Of a stretch of 64,000 nt of DNA, positions 8,046 to 17,594 are shown in pieces. The DNA comes from JARIHD01 sp036392795 (lineage in GTDB: Bacteria > Patescibacteriota > Saccharimonadia > Saccharimonadales > UBA4665). Location of the stretch: the NCBI GenBank assembly GCA_036392795.1, contig DASVXH010000017.1, forward strand, positions 1-64,000, in the 5' to 3' direction. The notes under the pieces are model-generated. The model did not search any database, was not told the origin of the DNA, and was given only the letters and a program-made list of their open reading frames with translations. A program made the translations under genes and the position numbers. Numbering within the stretch: the stretch's first letter is position 1; each line of letters begins with the position of its first letter.

Positions 8046-8636
8046 ATGGATTCTGTAGCTAAACCAACTGTCGCCATTTTGTACGGCACAGGTGAAGGTA
8101 AGAAGATTGGGAAACGATTATGTCGCTCGCTCGCAGCACGAGGTTTTGTCTGTACGGATAACCCCGTTACTGCCGACGCCATCATTGCCCATTCAGGAGG
8201 AACATTGCTACTACCGCCGCAAACCGCCGCCAAGGCTATTCTCATCGTCGGGCCCATTACCGGTTTCCGGGGCAGTTTACTCGGCACAACTGTCAAAAAA
8301 GTCCGCCAGGACTGGCAGCAAGCCAGAGCAAGCAAGTCCACTGCGCATTTTTTGCGCAAGTCAATGTATAACGCCCGCTACCTACTAACACGACCTGCTC
8401 ATCATGGACGAATGTTGCGCGGACTGGCTAGCGGCCGCAAACTACTGCCCAGTCTAACTACTCCGAACGTTGGAGTGATTGCGTTACGCAACGACCCTTG
8501 GTCTGGGTTTTTGGCCGAACTTGCGCCGCACGACCGTCACTCCTATACGTTTCTTCATTACAATAAGCTGCATGACGACCTCTGGGAAAATCCCCATGAC
8601 TATATAACGGTACTTGAGTATTTATATGCAAAATGA
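8046..8636 (+). CDS. Hypothetical protein, possible alpha/beta-hydrolase fold
   Basis: This 196-aa protein starts with a beta strand and Gly-rich turn (VAILYGTGEG) and carries AHSGG at about residue 50, which resembles a GxSxG nucleophile elbow. A His in NPHDY near the C-terminus could complete a triad. These hints suggest an alpha/beta-hydrolase fold, but the match is weak. The start is uncertain: a TATAAT at 8042-8047 overlaps the ATG, so either a different -10 box is used or translation begins later, for example at the TTG at 8079. The 3' end overlaps the next gene by 11 bases, which suggests coupling. Confidence 0.55.
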   Translation: MDSVAKPTVAILYGTGEGKKIGKRLCRSLAARGFVCTDNPVTADAIIAHSGGTLLLPPQTAAKAILIVGPITGFRGSLLGTTVKKVRQDWQQARASKSTAHFLRKSMYNARYLLTRPAHHGRMLRGLASGRKLLPSLTTPNVGVIALRNDPWSGFLAELAPHDRHSYTFLHYNKLHDDLWENPHDYITVLEYLYAK

Positions 8637-9429
8637 TTACTGGCACAAACAAACCATCACCGAATCGCTGTTTCCAGATCTGCAATGGAGCAGGCCAGAA
8701 AACCGTCAGCAAGCAGGCAAGCTGCTGATCGTTGGCGGTAATCTACACGGCTTTCTTGCGCCGGCCGACGCCTATAGCGAGACTGTTAAGGCTGGCATCG
8801 GCATGAGCCGCGTATTACTGCCCAGCGCCATTCAAAAAGTAGTCGGACCATCTATTGAAAACGGAGAATTTGCGGCCAGCACGCCCAGTGGCAGCTTTTC
8901 GCAGCGCGCACTAATAGAACTACTGGACTGGTGCAAATGGGCCGACGGCGTATTGTTTGCGGGTGATCTGGGCCGTAATTCCGAAACCGCCATCATGGTC
9001 GAAAAATTCCTAACCAAGTGCGAAGCGCCAACAATCATAACCAAAGACGCTATCGACTATATCGTTTCATTGCCGCATCCAGCCCTGGAGCGACCGAACA
9101 CTACGCTTGTACTCAGTTTTTCGCAACTACAGCGCCTGGGGATGGCGGCCGGATTTGAGCTGCCACTAACTTTTAGCATGGACATGATACGCCTCGTGGA
9201 ATGGCTACATCAATTTACCGAACGCCATGCGCCGCATATTGTTGTCAAACACCTGGACAACATATTCGTCGCCGTAAACGGCGAGGTAAGCAGCACTAAA
9301 CTGGCCAAAGATTTACCCATCTGGCGAACCAAGATGGCCGCCCATGCTTCGGTGTGGTGGATTCAAAACAACAACAAGCCATTTGAAGCCCTAACAACTG
9401 CCGTTCACGAACTTACCGCAAAAAACTAA
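8626..9429 (+). CDS. NAD(P)H-hydrate dehydratase-like (YjeF C-terminal/ribokinase fold) protein
   Basis: The 267 residues follow the ADP-dependent NAD(P)HX dehydratase layout: an early GKLLIVGGNLHGF strand-turn, the LKAGxG-like segment TVKAGIGMSRVLLPS, then a central WADGVLFAGDLGRNSET segment where the family binds nucleotide. The enzyme class repairs hydrated NADH/NADPH. The usual TPHxGE motif is replaced by LSFSQLQRLG and the late GTGD anion hole is not clear, so catalytic activity is doubtful. The start is set at the ATG that overlaps the previous stop; an in-frame ATG at 8614 is also possible. Confidence 0.6.
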   Translation: MQNDYWHKQTITESLFPDLQWSRPENRQQAGKLLIVGGNLHGFLAPADAYSETVKAGIGMSRVLLPSAIQKVVGPSIENGEFAASTPSGSFSQRALIELLDWCKWADGVLFAGDLGRNSETAIMVEKFLTKCEAPTIITKDAIDYIVSLPHPALERPNTTLVLSFSQLQRLGMAAGFELPLTFSMDMIRLVEWLHQFTERHAPHIVVKHLDNIFVAVNGEVSSTKLAKDLPIWRTKMAAHASVWWIQNNNKPFEALTTAVHELTAKN

Positions 9430-9525
9430 ACATCTTATAACGAACAAATTGTTAACTTTTTGACAGATTAGTGTTACAATTCTGCCTATTATTGTTCCGA
9501 TTGACGACAGTATCATAGGCAGCAT

Positions 9526-10329
9526 GTGAAATACCTTTTTCGTAGCCCCGGACCATTCGAGATCCGGCGAGACATCCATTTGCCCAAAGGCGAGCAATCG
9601 CTAAGGAGTATTGGTGATTTCTGCGGTATAGTTGCTACTAAATCCCTCTTGAAAGCCTGGGCCAAGCTTCAGGCTGACGTTCCCGGACTTCCAGACCAAG
9701 AACTAAGGCTTATTCCACCCCGGTCAGTCAATATGATTCACGCTCCGGAAGTAGGTAAATTGTTCTGCGATTTGCCAGGAGGGCGACACGGCCCGCCCGC
9801 CCGCAAAAAAGCCAGAACCGTCGTTGAGTCGATTAATAGTTTGTTCGGCTACACCAAAGAAGCCACCCACACGATTGCACCACGCAATATATCGGAAGTT
9901 AGAAAAATAGCTTGCACAACGGGCGTTCGCCTGTACATTGCTTTCGATCATGAACCGCTCAACAACAATAAGAAGCCGACAGCATGTCGGGATGTCACGA
10001 CCAGTCTGGGCTGTGAAAGGCGTTCACTACAGCGTCTCCTAAAAAACAATCTTGCACTGGCCCTCGACAAAGATCAGGAGTATGGCATGCCATTTGCCGA
10101 GATACCTCACGAGCTTGCAAACACCACATTCGAAACCGAGACTGGTCCTAAGCAAACAATTGCCTCAGCCCTTACCCGGTTCGTGACCGCGTCGCTTGTC
10201 GAAGATAAGAAGCTCCGCCTTTCGGCTGGTCACGTCGATACAGGGGTCTTTATGCTAGACCCCCCGTACCTGACACATAAAATCCAGCCGGCAGAACCAT
10301 TAGATTCCTCGACTCCGCTTCAAGGCTAA
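9526..10329 (+). CDS. Hypothetical protein, 267 aa
   Basis: I do not recognise this protein. It begins with GTG (MKYLFRSPGPF). It has no signal peptide or membrane helix and is rich in basic and Pro residues, with a Lys/Arg stretch around residue 90 (ARKKARTVVESINSL). A TACAAT box at 9475-9480 lies about 45 bases upstream. The gene ends at a strong bidirectional terminator shared with the tRNA-Leu gene on the other strand. It could be a nucleic-acid-binding protein; no motif proves it. Confidence 0.55.
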   Translation: MKYLFRSPGPFEIRRDIHLPKGEQSLRSIGDFCGIVATKSLLKAWAKLQADVPGLPDQELRLIPPRSVNMIHAPEVGKLFCDLPGGRHGPPARKKARTVVESINSLFGYTKEATHTIAPRNISEVRKIACTTGVRLYIAFDHEPLNNNKKPTACRDVTTSLGCERRSLQRLLKNNLALALDKDQEYGMPFAEIPHELANTTFETETGPKQTIASALTRFVTASLVEDKKLRLSAGHVDTGVFMLDPPYLTHKIQPAEPLDSSTPLQG

Positions 10330-10332
10330 TAA

Positions 10333-10359
10333 AAAAACCGAATGTTTAGTTCGGTTTTT
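10333..10359. terminator. Bidirectional terminator
   Basis: AAAAACCGAA (10333-10342) pairs with TTCGGTTTTT (10350-10359) around a 7-base loop. It serves the gene ending at 10329 and the minus-strand tRNA-Leu. Confidence 0.9.
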
Positions 10360-10368
10360 GGATCAAAC

Positions 10369-10456
10369 TGGTGGGCGAGGAGGGACTCGAACCCTCACAT
10401 CCGTAATGAATACCAGATTTTGAGTCTAGCGCGTCTACCAATTCCGCCACTCGCCC
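10369..10456 (-). tRNA. tRNA-Leu(CAA)
   Basis: Class II cloverleaf on the minus strand. The acceptor is GGGCGAG/CTCGCCC with discriminator A and an encoded CCA (10369-10371). The anticodon stem CTAGA/TCTGG (one G-U) encloses CT-CAA-AA. A long variable arm precedes the T-arm GAGGGTTCGAGTCCCTC. The CAA anticodon reads UUG. Confidence 0.96.
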
Positions 10457-10569
10457 TTTCGACGTATCTTGGCTGATACCAGATAGTCTTTTCAGCGGCC
10501 CTGGGGGCTGCTATCAAGAGAACATTGTACTATAATTGATACCAGAAAGCGAGCATAAGTTACAAGCAC

Positions 10570-11985
10570 GTGTTAGTCAACCCGCTATTTGATCAAAAGG
10601 ACGAAGAAGAAAACAAAAAACCCGCCAAAAGAGATGACGGGTATGCTTTGCAACATCGTAAAGGCCGCACCTTACAGCCGATATCCAGCGATCTTAAACC
10701 TACCAGCTACACACCGGTCACCGCCCAGCTGCCCACGGCTTTGCCGGACGGCAAGACCGGCAATATGGCTGCCATAGAACTAATCAGACGCAAGGTTGCC
10801 GCGCTGTACACGGACGAACCCGCTACACCTGCCGTAGCGCCAGCCAATCAACCAACCATGCCGGCGCTTAGCAAGCACCAGCAGTTCATGCAATCCCTAA
10901 CCACTTCGGGCAAATCACTCGCTCATATCCAAACCGAATGGCACAACTATTACGTGGGCCTGCCCGATGACGAAAAGCATGAGGTCTGGCGCGAATTTTA
11001 CACCCAAAACAGCCGTCAGCCGTCAGCCTATACGCAGCACGTCATTCAGCACCATGCTCCGGCCAAGACTGCCAAACCCTTGGGCCTCGCGCTTCCTACG
11101 GACAAAGCAGACCACGTCGTACATAAGGTGGGTGCACCGCGCGCTATCGTAAGTGAACACTTGCCGGCACCAGACTATGCCGCCCGCAAAAAACGCCGCA
11201 CCGTTAACCGCAGCCGCATCAAAAAACAAATCCTGGACAAAGTAGCCGTCAGCGCCGAAACCCAGGAACGAGCCAAAGAACACTTTAAGTCTCTGATGTT
11301 TGGCCTAAGTACTGGCGTTATTGTGCTGGTCGTAGCACTTTTTAGCTTTTTTAACGAAATGATTATTGCGCCATTCATTCAGCCTAGCCGCCATGTCAGC
11401 GCCACGCCGATTATAGTTAATTCGGACAGCGTAGCCGCCAGTGAAACGCCAGAAGTTCTGATCCCTAAAATCAACGTACAAATCCCCGTCGTCTACGATT
11501 TGAATACAACTGCCGAGACGGCAGTACAAAAGGGCCTGGAAGACGGCATTGTGCATTACTCAACCACCGTCAAGCCAGGCGAACAGGGCAATGCCGCATT
11601 TTTTGGACACTCCAGTAATAACATCTTTAACAAAGGGCGGTATAAGTTCGCTTTTGTGCTACTGCACGAACTGCAGCCGGGCGATACATTCTTTTTGACT
11701 TACAACAAAAAGGTGTACACCTACCGTGTCTACGACAAAAAGGTCGTTCCACCCACGGAGGTTTCGGTCCTCGACAACATTCCAGGCAAGACTGCCACGG
11801 CCGCGCTAATCACCTGTGATCCGCCTGGCACATCCACCAATCGACTCGTCGTTTGGGGTGAGCAAATTAGTCCCGATCCAGCAGGTGCTACCGCCCCAGA
11901 AACGCCCGCCGACACCAGTACACCGACCACCTTGCCAAGCGAAGGACCAACACTTTTGGGACGTTTTTGGCGCTGGCTATTCTAA
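10570..11985 (+). CDS. Sortase family protein with long cytoplasmic N-terminal region
   Basis: This 471-aa protein starts with GTG. Residues 1-240 are polar, Pro/Ala/Lys-rich and probably disordered. One membrane helix follows (about 242-262, GVIVLVVALFSFFNEMII). The C-terminal domain is a sortase with the catalytic His in AAFFGHSSNN, the Cys in LITCDPPGTSTNRLVV and a following Arg. The topology (N-in, catalytic domain outside) fits a transpeptidase that anchors or polymerises surface proteins. The 240-residue cytoplasmic extension is unusual for sortases. No convincing LPXTG-type substrate is in the window. A TATAAT box lies at 10531-10536. A Pro/Thr-rich tail follows the domain. Confidence 0.85.
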   Translation: MLVNPLFDQKDEEENKKPAKRDDGYALQHRKGRTLQPISSDLKPTSYTPVTAQLPTALPDGKTGNMAAIELIRRKVAALYTDEPATPAVAPANQPTMPALSKHQQFMQSLTTSGKSLAHIQTEWHNYYVGLPDDEKHEVWREFYTQNSRQPSAYTQHVIQHHAPAKTAKPLGLALPTDKADHVVHKVGAPRAIVSEHLPAPDYAARKKRRTVNRSRIKKQILDKVAVSAETQERAKEHFKSLMFGLSTGVIVLVVALFSFFNEMIIAPFIQPSRHVSATPIIVNSDSVAASETPEVLIPKINVQIPVVYDLNTTAETAVQKGLEDGIVHYSTTVKPGEQGNAAFFGHSSNNIFNKGRYKFAFVLLHELQPGDTFFLTYNKKVYTYRVYDKKVVPPTEVSVLDNIPGKTATAALITCDPPGTSTNRLVVWGEQISPDPAGATAPETPADTSTPTTLPSEGPTLLGRFWRWLF

Positions 11986-12079
11986 AAAACTTCTTAAACG
12001 GAACCATTTTGACGTTGACCCCTTATTCGTGAGCATAGTATAAAAGAGTCTTTGAATAGACAACTTAACGGGGGGATAC

Positions 12080-13087
12080 ATGGTCAATTTTGAACAGCCG
12101 CCGACGGCTACAGATAGTACTTTGAAGGTAGAGAGCCTTCTTGAGCAGGCAGGCATAGATAGCCGTTATGCAACGATCGAATTTATGGGCTCTGTGCTTT
12201 TTCCTTGTACGGCGAGCACCTTCAGCGACGGCGAAATAATTCTAGCCCATCAGCCAATGGAGGATCCGACCCTGCAGGAACAGTTTGGTCATACCAGATT
12301 CGATCAGGGCAAGTTTGGCACATATCTCCGGGAGCTATTCGAAGGTCCCGACGAAATAATGCGCGGTCAGGTGGACCTCCTCATACGACAGTCTGCCGCT
12401 TATATGGCTGGCCGTGTTACTAGAAGAGAGATTCAGCTGCCAAATTCGCCCACTGTCGTCGTAGACAGCGCAGCGAAAAAGCTGCGTTTCGATAAAACTC
12501 TTGAGGCAGATCTAGTCGAGCAGCCAAAGGTCGTCTTGGATTATGGTCCAGGGCTTCAGGGACGTTTCCATATTCATCAGCAACTTCAAGATTGGAGAAA
12601 CAATAGATTCCGCCCCTACACCCATCTTGCTCTGGGTAAAGGCCCTTTTATTAACACCTTTCTGCAATTCTATTGGAAAGAATACGCCGGTCCGCGTGCC
12701 GCCGAGCAAGCTATTGGCAAAATTTATATAGGTCGTGAAGACGGAATGGCAGACGCATCTAACACATTTATTGAGGGCAGTAAACGGCGCGCAATACCAG
12801 TCGAAATAGCCGACATAGCCCTAGCATCAGGAATTCATCTTGCAGGACAGGGGGAAATCTTTACCGCCCTACGCAACGCCTTTACGCTGCTTCGGCCAAA
12901 TGGTGTTTTATTGGTGCGTGCGCCCAAAGCCGCAAACGACAGGACAACCTTTACATCCGCTGAACAGATGGTAGAGGTGGCATTGGATGCGGGATTTAGT
13001 CTCGAAAAAACACGTTTTTTTAATACCATTACCGGCAGTAACTCTTCAGGGGCAACCGCTAGCTTATCGGCGGTGTTTAGGAAATAA
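12080..13087 (+). CDS. Putative class I SAM-dependent methyltransferase-like protein
   Basis: The C-terminal part of this 335-aa protein (from about residue 145) has a Rossmann-like layout: VVLDYGPGLQG resembles SAM motif I, and FTLLRPNGVLLVRAPK resembles the post-motif strand and turn of class I methyltransferases. The N-terminal 130 residues form a separate helical domain with no recognised match. The middle acidic loop is divergent, so the substrate and even activity are uncertain. The start is supported by a G-rich ribosome-binding site (12071-12076) and a TATAAA-like box about 40 bases upstream, so this mRNA has a leader, unlike many neighbours. Confidence 0.6.
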   Translation: MVNFEQPPTATDSTLKVESLLEQAGIDSRYATIEFMGSVLFPCTASTFSDGEIILAHQPMEDPTLQEQFGHTRFDQGKFGTYLRELFEGPDEIMRGQVDLLIRQSAAYMAGRVTRREIQLPNSPTVVVDSAAKKLRFDKTLEADLVEQPKVVLDYGPGLQGRFHIHQQLQDWRNNRFRPYTHLALGKGPFINTFLQFYWKEYAGPRAAEQAIGKIYIGREDGMADASNTFIEGSKRRAIPVEIADIALASGIHLAGQGEIFTALRNAFTLLRPNGVLLVRAPKAANDRTTFTSAEQMVEVALDAGFSLEKTRFFNTITGSNSSGATASLSAVFRK

Positions 13088-13089
13088 AC

Positions 13090-14598
13090 TTAACGATCCT
13101 TGGGTGCGCGCAAAGACGTTCGGTCCAGGGAGAACTGTGCAACATCCTTGCCGTCAGCCGCTTTTACAAGCTGTGTTGAGATTGTATACATCGATTTAAA
13201 GTCTCTATCAAAAAAGATGTCAAAACTCGGATCCGCCACAGCCAGAATAGCCTGATTGGTATTATCGTAGTCAAAGACGAAGCTTTTGCCGCTGCTTACA
13301 AAGGCCAGATGGTGTCCATCGATCCACATGGCATGGGTTTGCGGAGCATCAATAGGCAAGCCCACCTCATAGGCATAGCCCTTGTCATTTTCTGCGTCAT
13401 ACACCGCTAGCCGTCTGTCGTTCTGGGCCATAACAAAACGCGTGTTTTCTGAAAATGACACATGGGTTGGGCCAGCGGTTTTTAACACCTGGACGGGAAC
13501 AAGCGGCTGCCCTGGCTGGGCGTCAAGCGCGGCCTGGGGATTCTTGTATATATATGTACGATTTTCGGCAGGAGAACCAGCGACCACATACCATTTACTG
13601 TCGTATTTTGCCAGTTCAAGCATATAGCGATCTGCGGTCGCCACCTGGCGCAGCGGGTAGGTCTTGGCGCCATCCAGGAGTGAAACAATCACCTTGCCAG
13701 CAGGCGCGCCAACATCTGTAGCGTACAGAAATTTATTATCGTCATAGGTTTTGAATGAAAGCACGCGCTCCAGCTTGACCACCGGTCCTGGCGCATCCAG
13801 CGAGGCAGTATAGAGCTTTTTATCATCAGCCGTGTGCAGCACAAATTTATTGAACTTCTTATCAAGCAGTTGCAAGGTCGTAGGATTCATGCCAAGAACG
13901 GTTGTTAGATTAACCGATTTCTCAGGACTTTCGCGGTCGATCAAAATATATTCGCTCGCCAGCTTACCGCGGTCGTCGGTAGAATGTTGCAGCAGAAAGT
14001 GACTGTTGTCGTTCGACCATTCGATGAACTTCCAGGTATGGATGCCGGCGATCAGCTTGGTCGTTGCCTCTGGCAGGGTTAGTACAACTGGATCTTTGTC
14101 TGACTTGGTTAAATCAAACACTTCAAAATGGTTATATTCCTGGACTGCCTGCGTAACAATCCAGCGACGGTCAGGGCTTTGGCTAACAACGCGTGGTTTT
14201 ATGGTATAGGTCTTTTTGGTGATCGGACTTACTGTCGTCGGGAAAAGCAGGGGATAATCAAAGCGTGCAACGGTACCGCCTTCGACATTAATCGCGCGTT
14301 TCCAGGTGCGATAACCATCACGCTTCAGTTCGAAGGTATAAGGGCCGGCAGGCATCAATAAGCGCACGTTGGTTTGTTCACTCCGCTTTTGGCCATTAAC
14401 AAAGATATCGGCAGCTGGCGGATTGGATGACACAAAAATTAGACCATTCTGAATAACCTGGCCATTTTTGATGCCAAATCCACGCGCCTGGTACAGCAAA
14501 ATAATAGTTGTCAAGATAAGGGCGGTTGCGATCAAAAAATAACCAATAAAAAGACGAATAATATGCGCCCGTTGTTTTTTGGGGTCTAAAAATTCCAT
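13090..14598 (-). CDS. Membrane-anchored PEGA-domain protein with propeller-like C-terminal domain
   Basis: One N-terminal membrane helix (residues about 13-36, FIGYFLIATALILTTIILLY) is followed by a PEGA domain (about 48-115) with FVSSNPPAADIFVNGQ, LLMPAGPYTFELKRDGYRTW. The remaining 380 residues are a series of beta-rich repeats with WxxxxW and D-rich turns, suggestive of a beta-propeller of the surface WD40-like type. The protein should face the outside of the cell and bind a wall or partner component. It converges on the methyltransferase-like gene with two bases between stops. Confidence 0.75.
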   Translation of the reverse strand: MEFLDPKKQRAHIIRLFIGYFLIATALILTTIILLYQARGFGIKNGQVIQNGLIFVSSNPPAADIFVNGQKRSEQTNVRLLMPAGPYTFELKRDGYRTWKRAINVEGGTVARFDYPLLFPTTVSPITKKTYTIKPRVVSQSPDRRWIVTQAVQEYNHFEVFDLTKSDKDPVVLTLPEATTKLIAGIHTWKFIEWSNDNSHFLLQHSTDDRGKLASEYILIDRESPEKSVNLTTVLGMNPTTLQLLDKKFNKFVLHTADDKKLYTASLDAPGPVVKLERVLSFKTYDDNKFLYATDVGAPAGKVIVSLLDGAKTYPLRQVATADRYMLELAKYDSKWYVVAGSPAENRTYIYKNPQAALDAQPGQPLVPVQVLKTAGPTHVSFSENTRFVMAQNDRRLAVYDAENDKGYAYEVGLPIDAPQTHAMWIDGHHLAFVSSGKSFVFDYDNTNQAILAVADPSFDIFFDRDFKSMYTISTQLVKAADGKDVAQFSLDRTSLRAPKDR

Positions 14599-14787
14599 AA
14601 AGCAGCTTTTATTATAAACTAAAGAGAATTAAGAACATAGGCGCGGCGCCATGAGAGCCGGCAGACCGGGCTACATCATCCCAATTTTCTCTTGATGTTG
14701 GGGGCAAAGGGCGCTAAGATACATATAACTTACGCTTACGCGCTACAGTTGCTAGAATATTTTGGCAAAAGAGGGTAACGAGAACAC

Positions 14788-16050
14788 GTGGGACAAAAAA
14801 ACATCATAGAATTGAATGGCAAGACCTACGACGCCACGACTGGCGCATTACTGGGTCAAAGTCGGATTAAAGCCGTTCCGCCGGCCAACTCGGTTTCATC
14901 GCAGCGTGGGCGTACTATCGACGGATTCGTGCGAGCACCCCAGCACAGCACCCCTCATGCCTCAGTTCCTCATGTTGTCACATCATTGGCTTCAGCTTCG
15001 CCCAAATCGACGCAGGCATCTGTCAAAAAACATTTCGATATTCAGCGAAAACAAGCACATGCATTAAAAGCACACCAGCCCCAAAAGCCACAGACCCTCA
15101 TGCGCCACGTTGTCAAAAAGCCCCAAGTCGACATCAAGCCAGCCATAAAAACTACTATGCCTTCCGAAATGATGGCCAAACCCAAATCAGACCTCGCCAA
15201 ACCGCTGGAAAAGAAAATGTCAGTCACCCAGGTCAACCCCATTCGTCTGGCACATTCCCGCCGAATCGCCAAAAGTCAGCACATCCACCGATTCAGCAAA
15301 GAACGTCCCACCACGGTCGCACCAAAACAAGCGATAATACCCGTTGCGCAGCAATCCGTTACACCTACTCGACGCAGTGACTATGGCTCCCGACCAGTCA
15401 TCGTCAGACAGCAGGCCCAGCGTCCACATGCGCACGTAGCCACGTACTCTTCGACACAACAAGCAGCAACGACTCGTCCAGTGGCCGCACAGCCTCAAAG
15501 CAACGCCATTTCCGCTACCGATATCTTTGAAGCTGCGTTGGCACATGCCACCAGCCACGAACAAAAAACGCCACCCCATGCCAGACGGCACACCGCGGCT
15601 CGCCGACGAATGGTCAATATTTTTGCCGGCGTAGGTGCCTTTCTGCTGATCGCTGGTTTTGTTGGCTATCTTAATATGACTAATATCGAACTCCGCGTCG
15701 CTTCCATGCGTGCCGGTATCCATGCCAGTATGCCGGCCTACAAACCAACTGGCTTTGCCATGGACGGCGGCATTGAAAGCAGCGAGGGCAGGGTGGCCAT
15801 GAACTTCCGCTCCGGCGAAAGTATCTATACCATCACCCAAGAAGCGTCCGACTGGAATAGCACTACCCTATTGGATCAAACCATCTCTGAGCGCGGTCAG
15901 CCCACACAAACCGTCCAAAGCAAAGGTCGCACCATTTATATCTTTGACAAGTCCAATGCTACCTGGGTGAACGGAGGGGTTCGCTATCAGGTTAGCGGCA
16001 ATGCCTCACTCGACACCAGCGAACTAGTCGAACTCGCCACCAGCATGTAA
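14788..16050 (+). CDS. Single-pass membrane protein with Pro/Gln/His-rich cytoplasmic region
   Basis: This 420-aa protein starts with GTG behind a GAGGG ribosome-binding site (14771-14775). Residues 1-270 are low-complexity, rich in Pro, Gln, His, Ala, Lys and Thr, and probably disordered. One membrane helix lies at about 274-294 (IFAGVGAFLLIAGFVGYL). The outer domain of about 120 residues ends WVNGGVRYQVSGNASL..ELVELATSM and resembles DUF4367-type domains seen on anti-sigma factors and lipoproteins. The layout matches the sortase and DUF3048 proteins nearby, so a set of envelope proteins shares long inner tails. Function is unknown. Confidence 0.7.
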   Translation: MGQKNIIELNGKTYDATTGALLGQSRIKAVPPANSVSSQRGRTIDGFVRAPQHSTPHASVPHVVTSLASASPKSTQASVKKHFDIQRKQAHALKAHQPQKPQTLMRHVVKKPQVDIKPAIKTTMPSEMMAKPKSDLAKPLEKKMSVTQVNPIRLAHSRRIAKSQHIHRFSKERPTTVAPKQAIIPVAQQSVTPTRRSDYGSRPVIVRQQAQRPHAHVATYSSTQQAATTRPVAAQPQSNAISATDIFEAALAHATSHEQKTPPHARRHTAARRRMVNIFAGVGAFLLIAGFVGYLNMTNIELRVASMRAGIHASMPAYKPTGFAMDGGIESSEGRVAMNFRSGESIYTITQEASDWNSTTLLDQTISERGQPTQTVQSKGRTIYIFDKSNATWVNGGVRYQVSGNASLDTSELVELATSM

Positions 16051-16081
16051 TTTACCTCTGTTCAAGTGTAGTTATCTTGTC

Positions 16082-16087
16082 TATAAT
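16082..16087 (+). promoter_or_regulatory. -10 box of gltX, leaderless spacing
   Basis: A perfect TATAAT ends seven bases before the gltX ATG at 16095. Transcription would therefore start at or next to the start codon, and there is no room for a ribosome-binding site. Confidence 0.7.
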
Positions 16088-16094
16088 AGCTGGG

Positions 16095-17522
16095 ATGATG
16101 ACAACTCGAACACGCTTTGCACCGAGCCCGACGGGCTATTTACACGTCGGCGGTATTCGTACCGCACTTTTTGCCTGGCTTTTAGCTCGCCAGAAAAACG
16201 GCCAGTTTGTATTGCGTTTCGAAGACACCGATAAAAAGCGCGAAGTCGAAGGCGCACGCGAACACCTAATCAAAAGCCTTAAAACCCTGGGTCTGGAATA
16301 TGACGAAGGCCCAGACATCGGCGGCCCGTTTGCGCCATACACCCAAAGCGAACGGCTGGACAGTTACAAAAAATGGGCCAAGAAGCTGATTGACAGCGGC
16401 CGTGCCTACGCCGACCCATACACTCCTGAAGAAGTTCAGGCATTCCGCGATGAGGCCCGTGCCGCCAAAAAGCCGTTTCTATACCGTAATCACCGGCCCG
16501 AAAATCCGCCCGTCTGGGACGGCACTACGCCACTGCGCTTTAAATCCGACCCCAAATCATACGATTGGCACGACGAAGTTATGGGCGATCTGCATACCGG
16601 TCCAGAGGTAATCGACGATATCGTTCTGATTAAATCGGACGGCTACCCGACCTACAACTTCGCCCACATCGTGGACGATGCTGAAATGGAAATTACCCAT
16701 ATCATCCGCGGCCAGGAGTTCATCGCCAGTACACCAAACTACCTGAATCTATACGAAGCACTCGGTATCGAACGGCCCGCCATAGCCACCGTGCCACATA
16801 TTATGGGTCCGGACGGTAACAAAAAACTAAGCAAACGAGACGGCGCAAAGGACGTCCTGGACTACGTTCGTGATGGCTTTCTACCCCAAGCACTGGTCAG
16901 CTTCATTGCCACACTAGGCTGGAATGACGGCACCACCCAAGAAATTTTTACCGCCCCAGAACTAATCGAAAAATTTTCGCTCGACCATGTGCAGCGCAGC
17001 GGTGCGCGCTTTGACGAGCAACGCCTAACCTGGATCAATGGCCACTACATCCGGGGACTAGCCATCGACGATCTGTACCAACAAGCCCAACAATTCCTGC
17101 CCGGCGAGGCCGATACCTACGATGAAAACTACCGGAAAGCCGTATTAGGCCTGGTGCAGGAACGCCTAAAATATTTTGCCGAGCTGCCGCAGCTAACCCG
17201 TTTTTTCTTTATTGATTTACCTGTAGACCCGGCACTGATCGGCAGCCACAAACAGCTCAAAAAACTGGAGTCCACAGAATTAAAAAACCTGCTTGAGCAG
17301 GCCAGGGCCGCAATTGAAACGAGTGACTTTAGCGTAGCCGATCTTACCGACCGCCTAAACACACTACTGGAAACCACAGGCCAAAAGCCTGCGGTACTCT
17401 TTAGCCTTGTCCGCATTGCCACCACCCAGGCACCGGCAAGTCCCGGCCTGGCCGAAACCCTGGCCGTCTTGGGCAAGGAAACCAGCCTGCGCCGTATCGA
17501 CGCCATGCTCGCATCCTTGTAG
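16095..17522 (+). CDS. gltX: Glutamyl-tRNA synthetase
   Basis: This is a class I aminoacyl-tRNA synthetase of 475 aa that charges tRNA with glutamate. The HIGH-equivalent is in APSPTGYLHVGG and the KMSKS-equivalent is KLSKRDGA; GHYIRGL and the anticodon-binding helical domain follow. The start at 16095 is chosen because the -10 box at 16082-16087 leaves no room for the six extra codons of the longer ORF. The window does not show gatCAB, so whether it is discriminating cannot be judged. It is probably transcribed alone. Confidence 0.96.
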   Translation: MMTTRTRFAPSPTGYLHVGGIRTALFAWLLARQKNGQFVLRFEDTDKKREVEGAREHLIKSLKTLGLEYDEGPDIGGPFAPYTQSERLDSYKKWAKKLIDSGRAYADPYTPEEVQAFRDEARAAKKPFLYRNHRPENPPVWDGTTPLRFKSDPKSYDWHDEVMGDLHTGPEVIDDIVLIKSDGYPTYNFAHIVDDAEMEITHIIRGQEFIASTPNYLNLYEALGIERPAIATVPHIMGPDGNKKLSKRDGAKDVLDYVRDGFLPQALVSFIATLGWNDGTTQEIFTAPELIEKFSLDHVQRSGARFDEQRLTWINGHYIRGLAIDDLYQQAQQFLPGEADTYDENYRKAVLGLVQERLKYFAELPQLTRFFFIDLPVDPALIGSHKQLKKLESTELKNLLEQARAAIETSDFSVADLTDRLNTLLETTGQKPAVLFSLVRIATTQAPASPGLAETLAVLGKETSLRRIDAMLASL

Positions 17523-17594
17523 AATTCGCAGAATTAAGAAGAAATTAAATCCGAACCTATACGATAGTCCGATCAGTTTTTATGAGGAGATATC

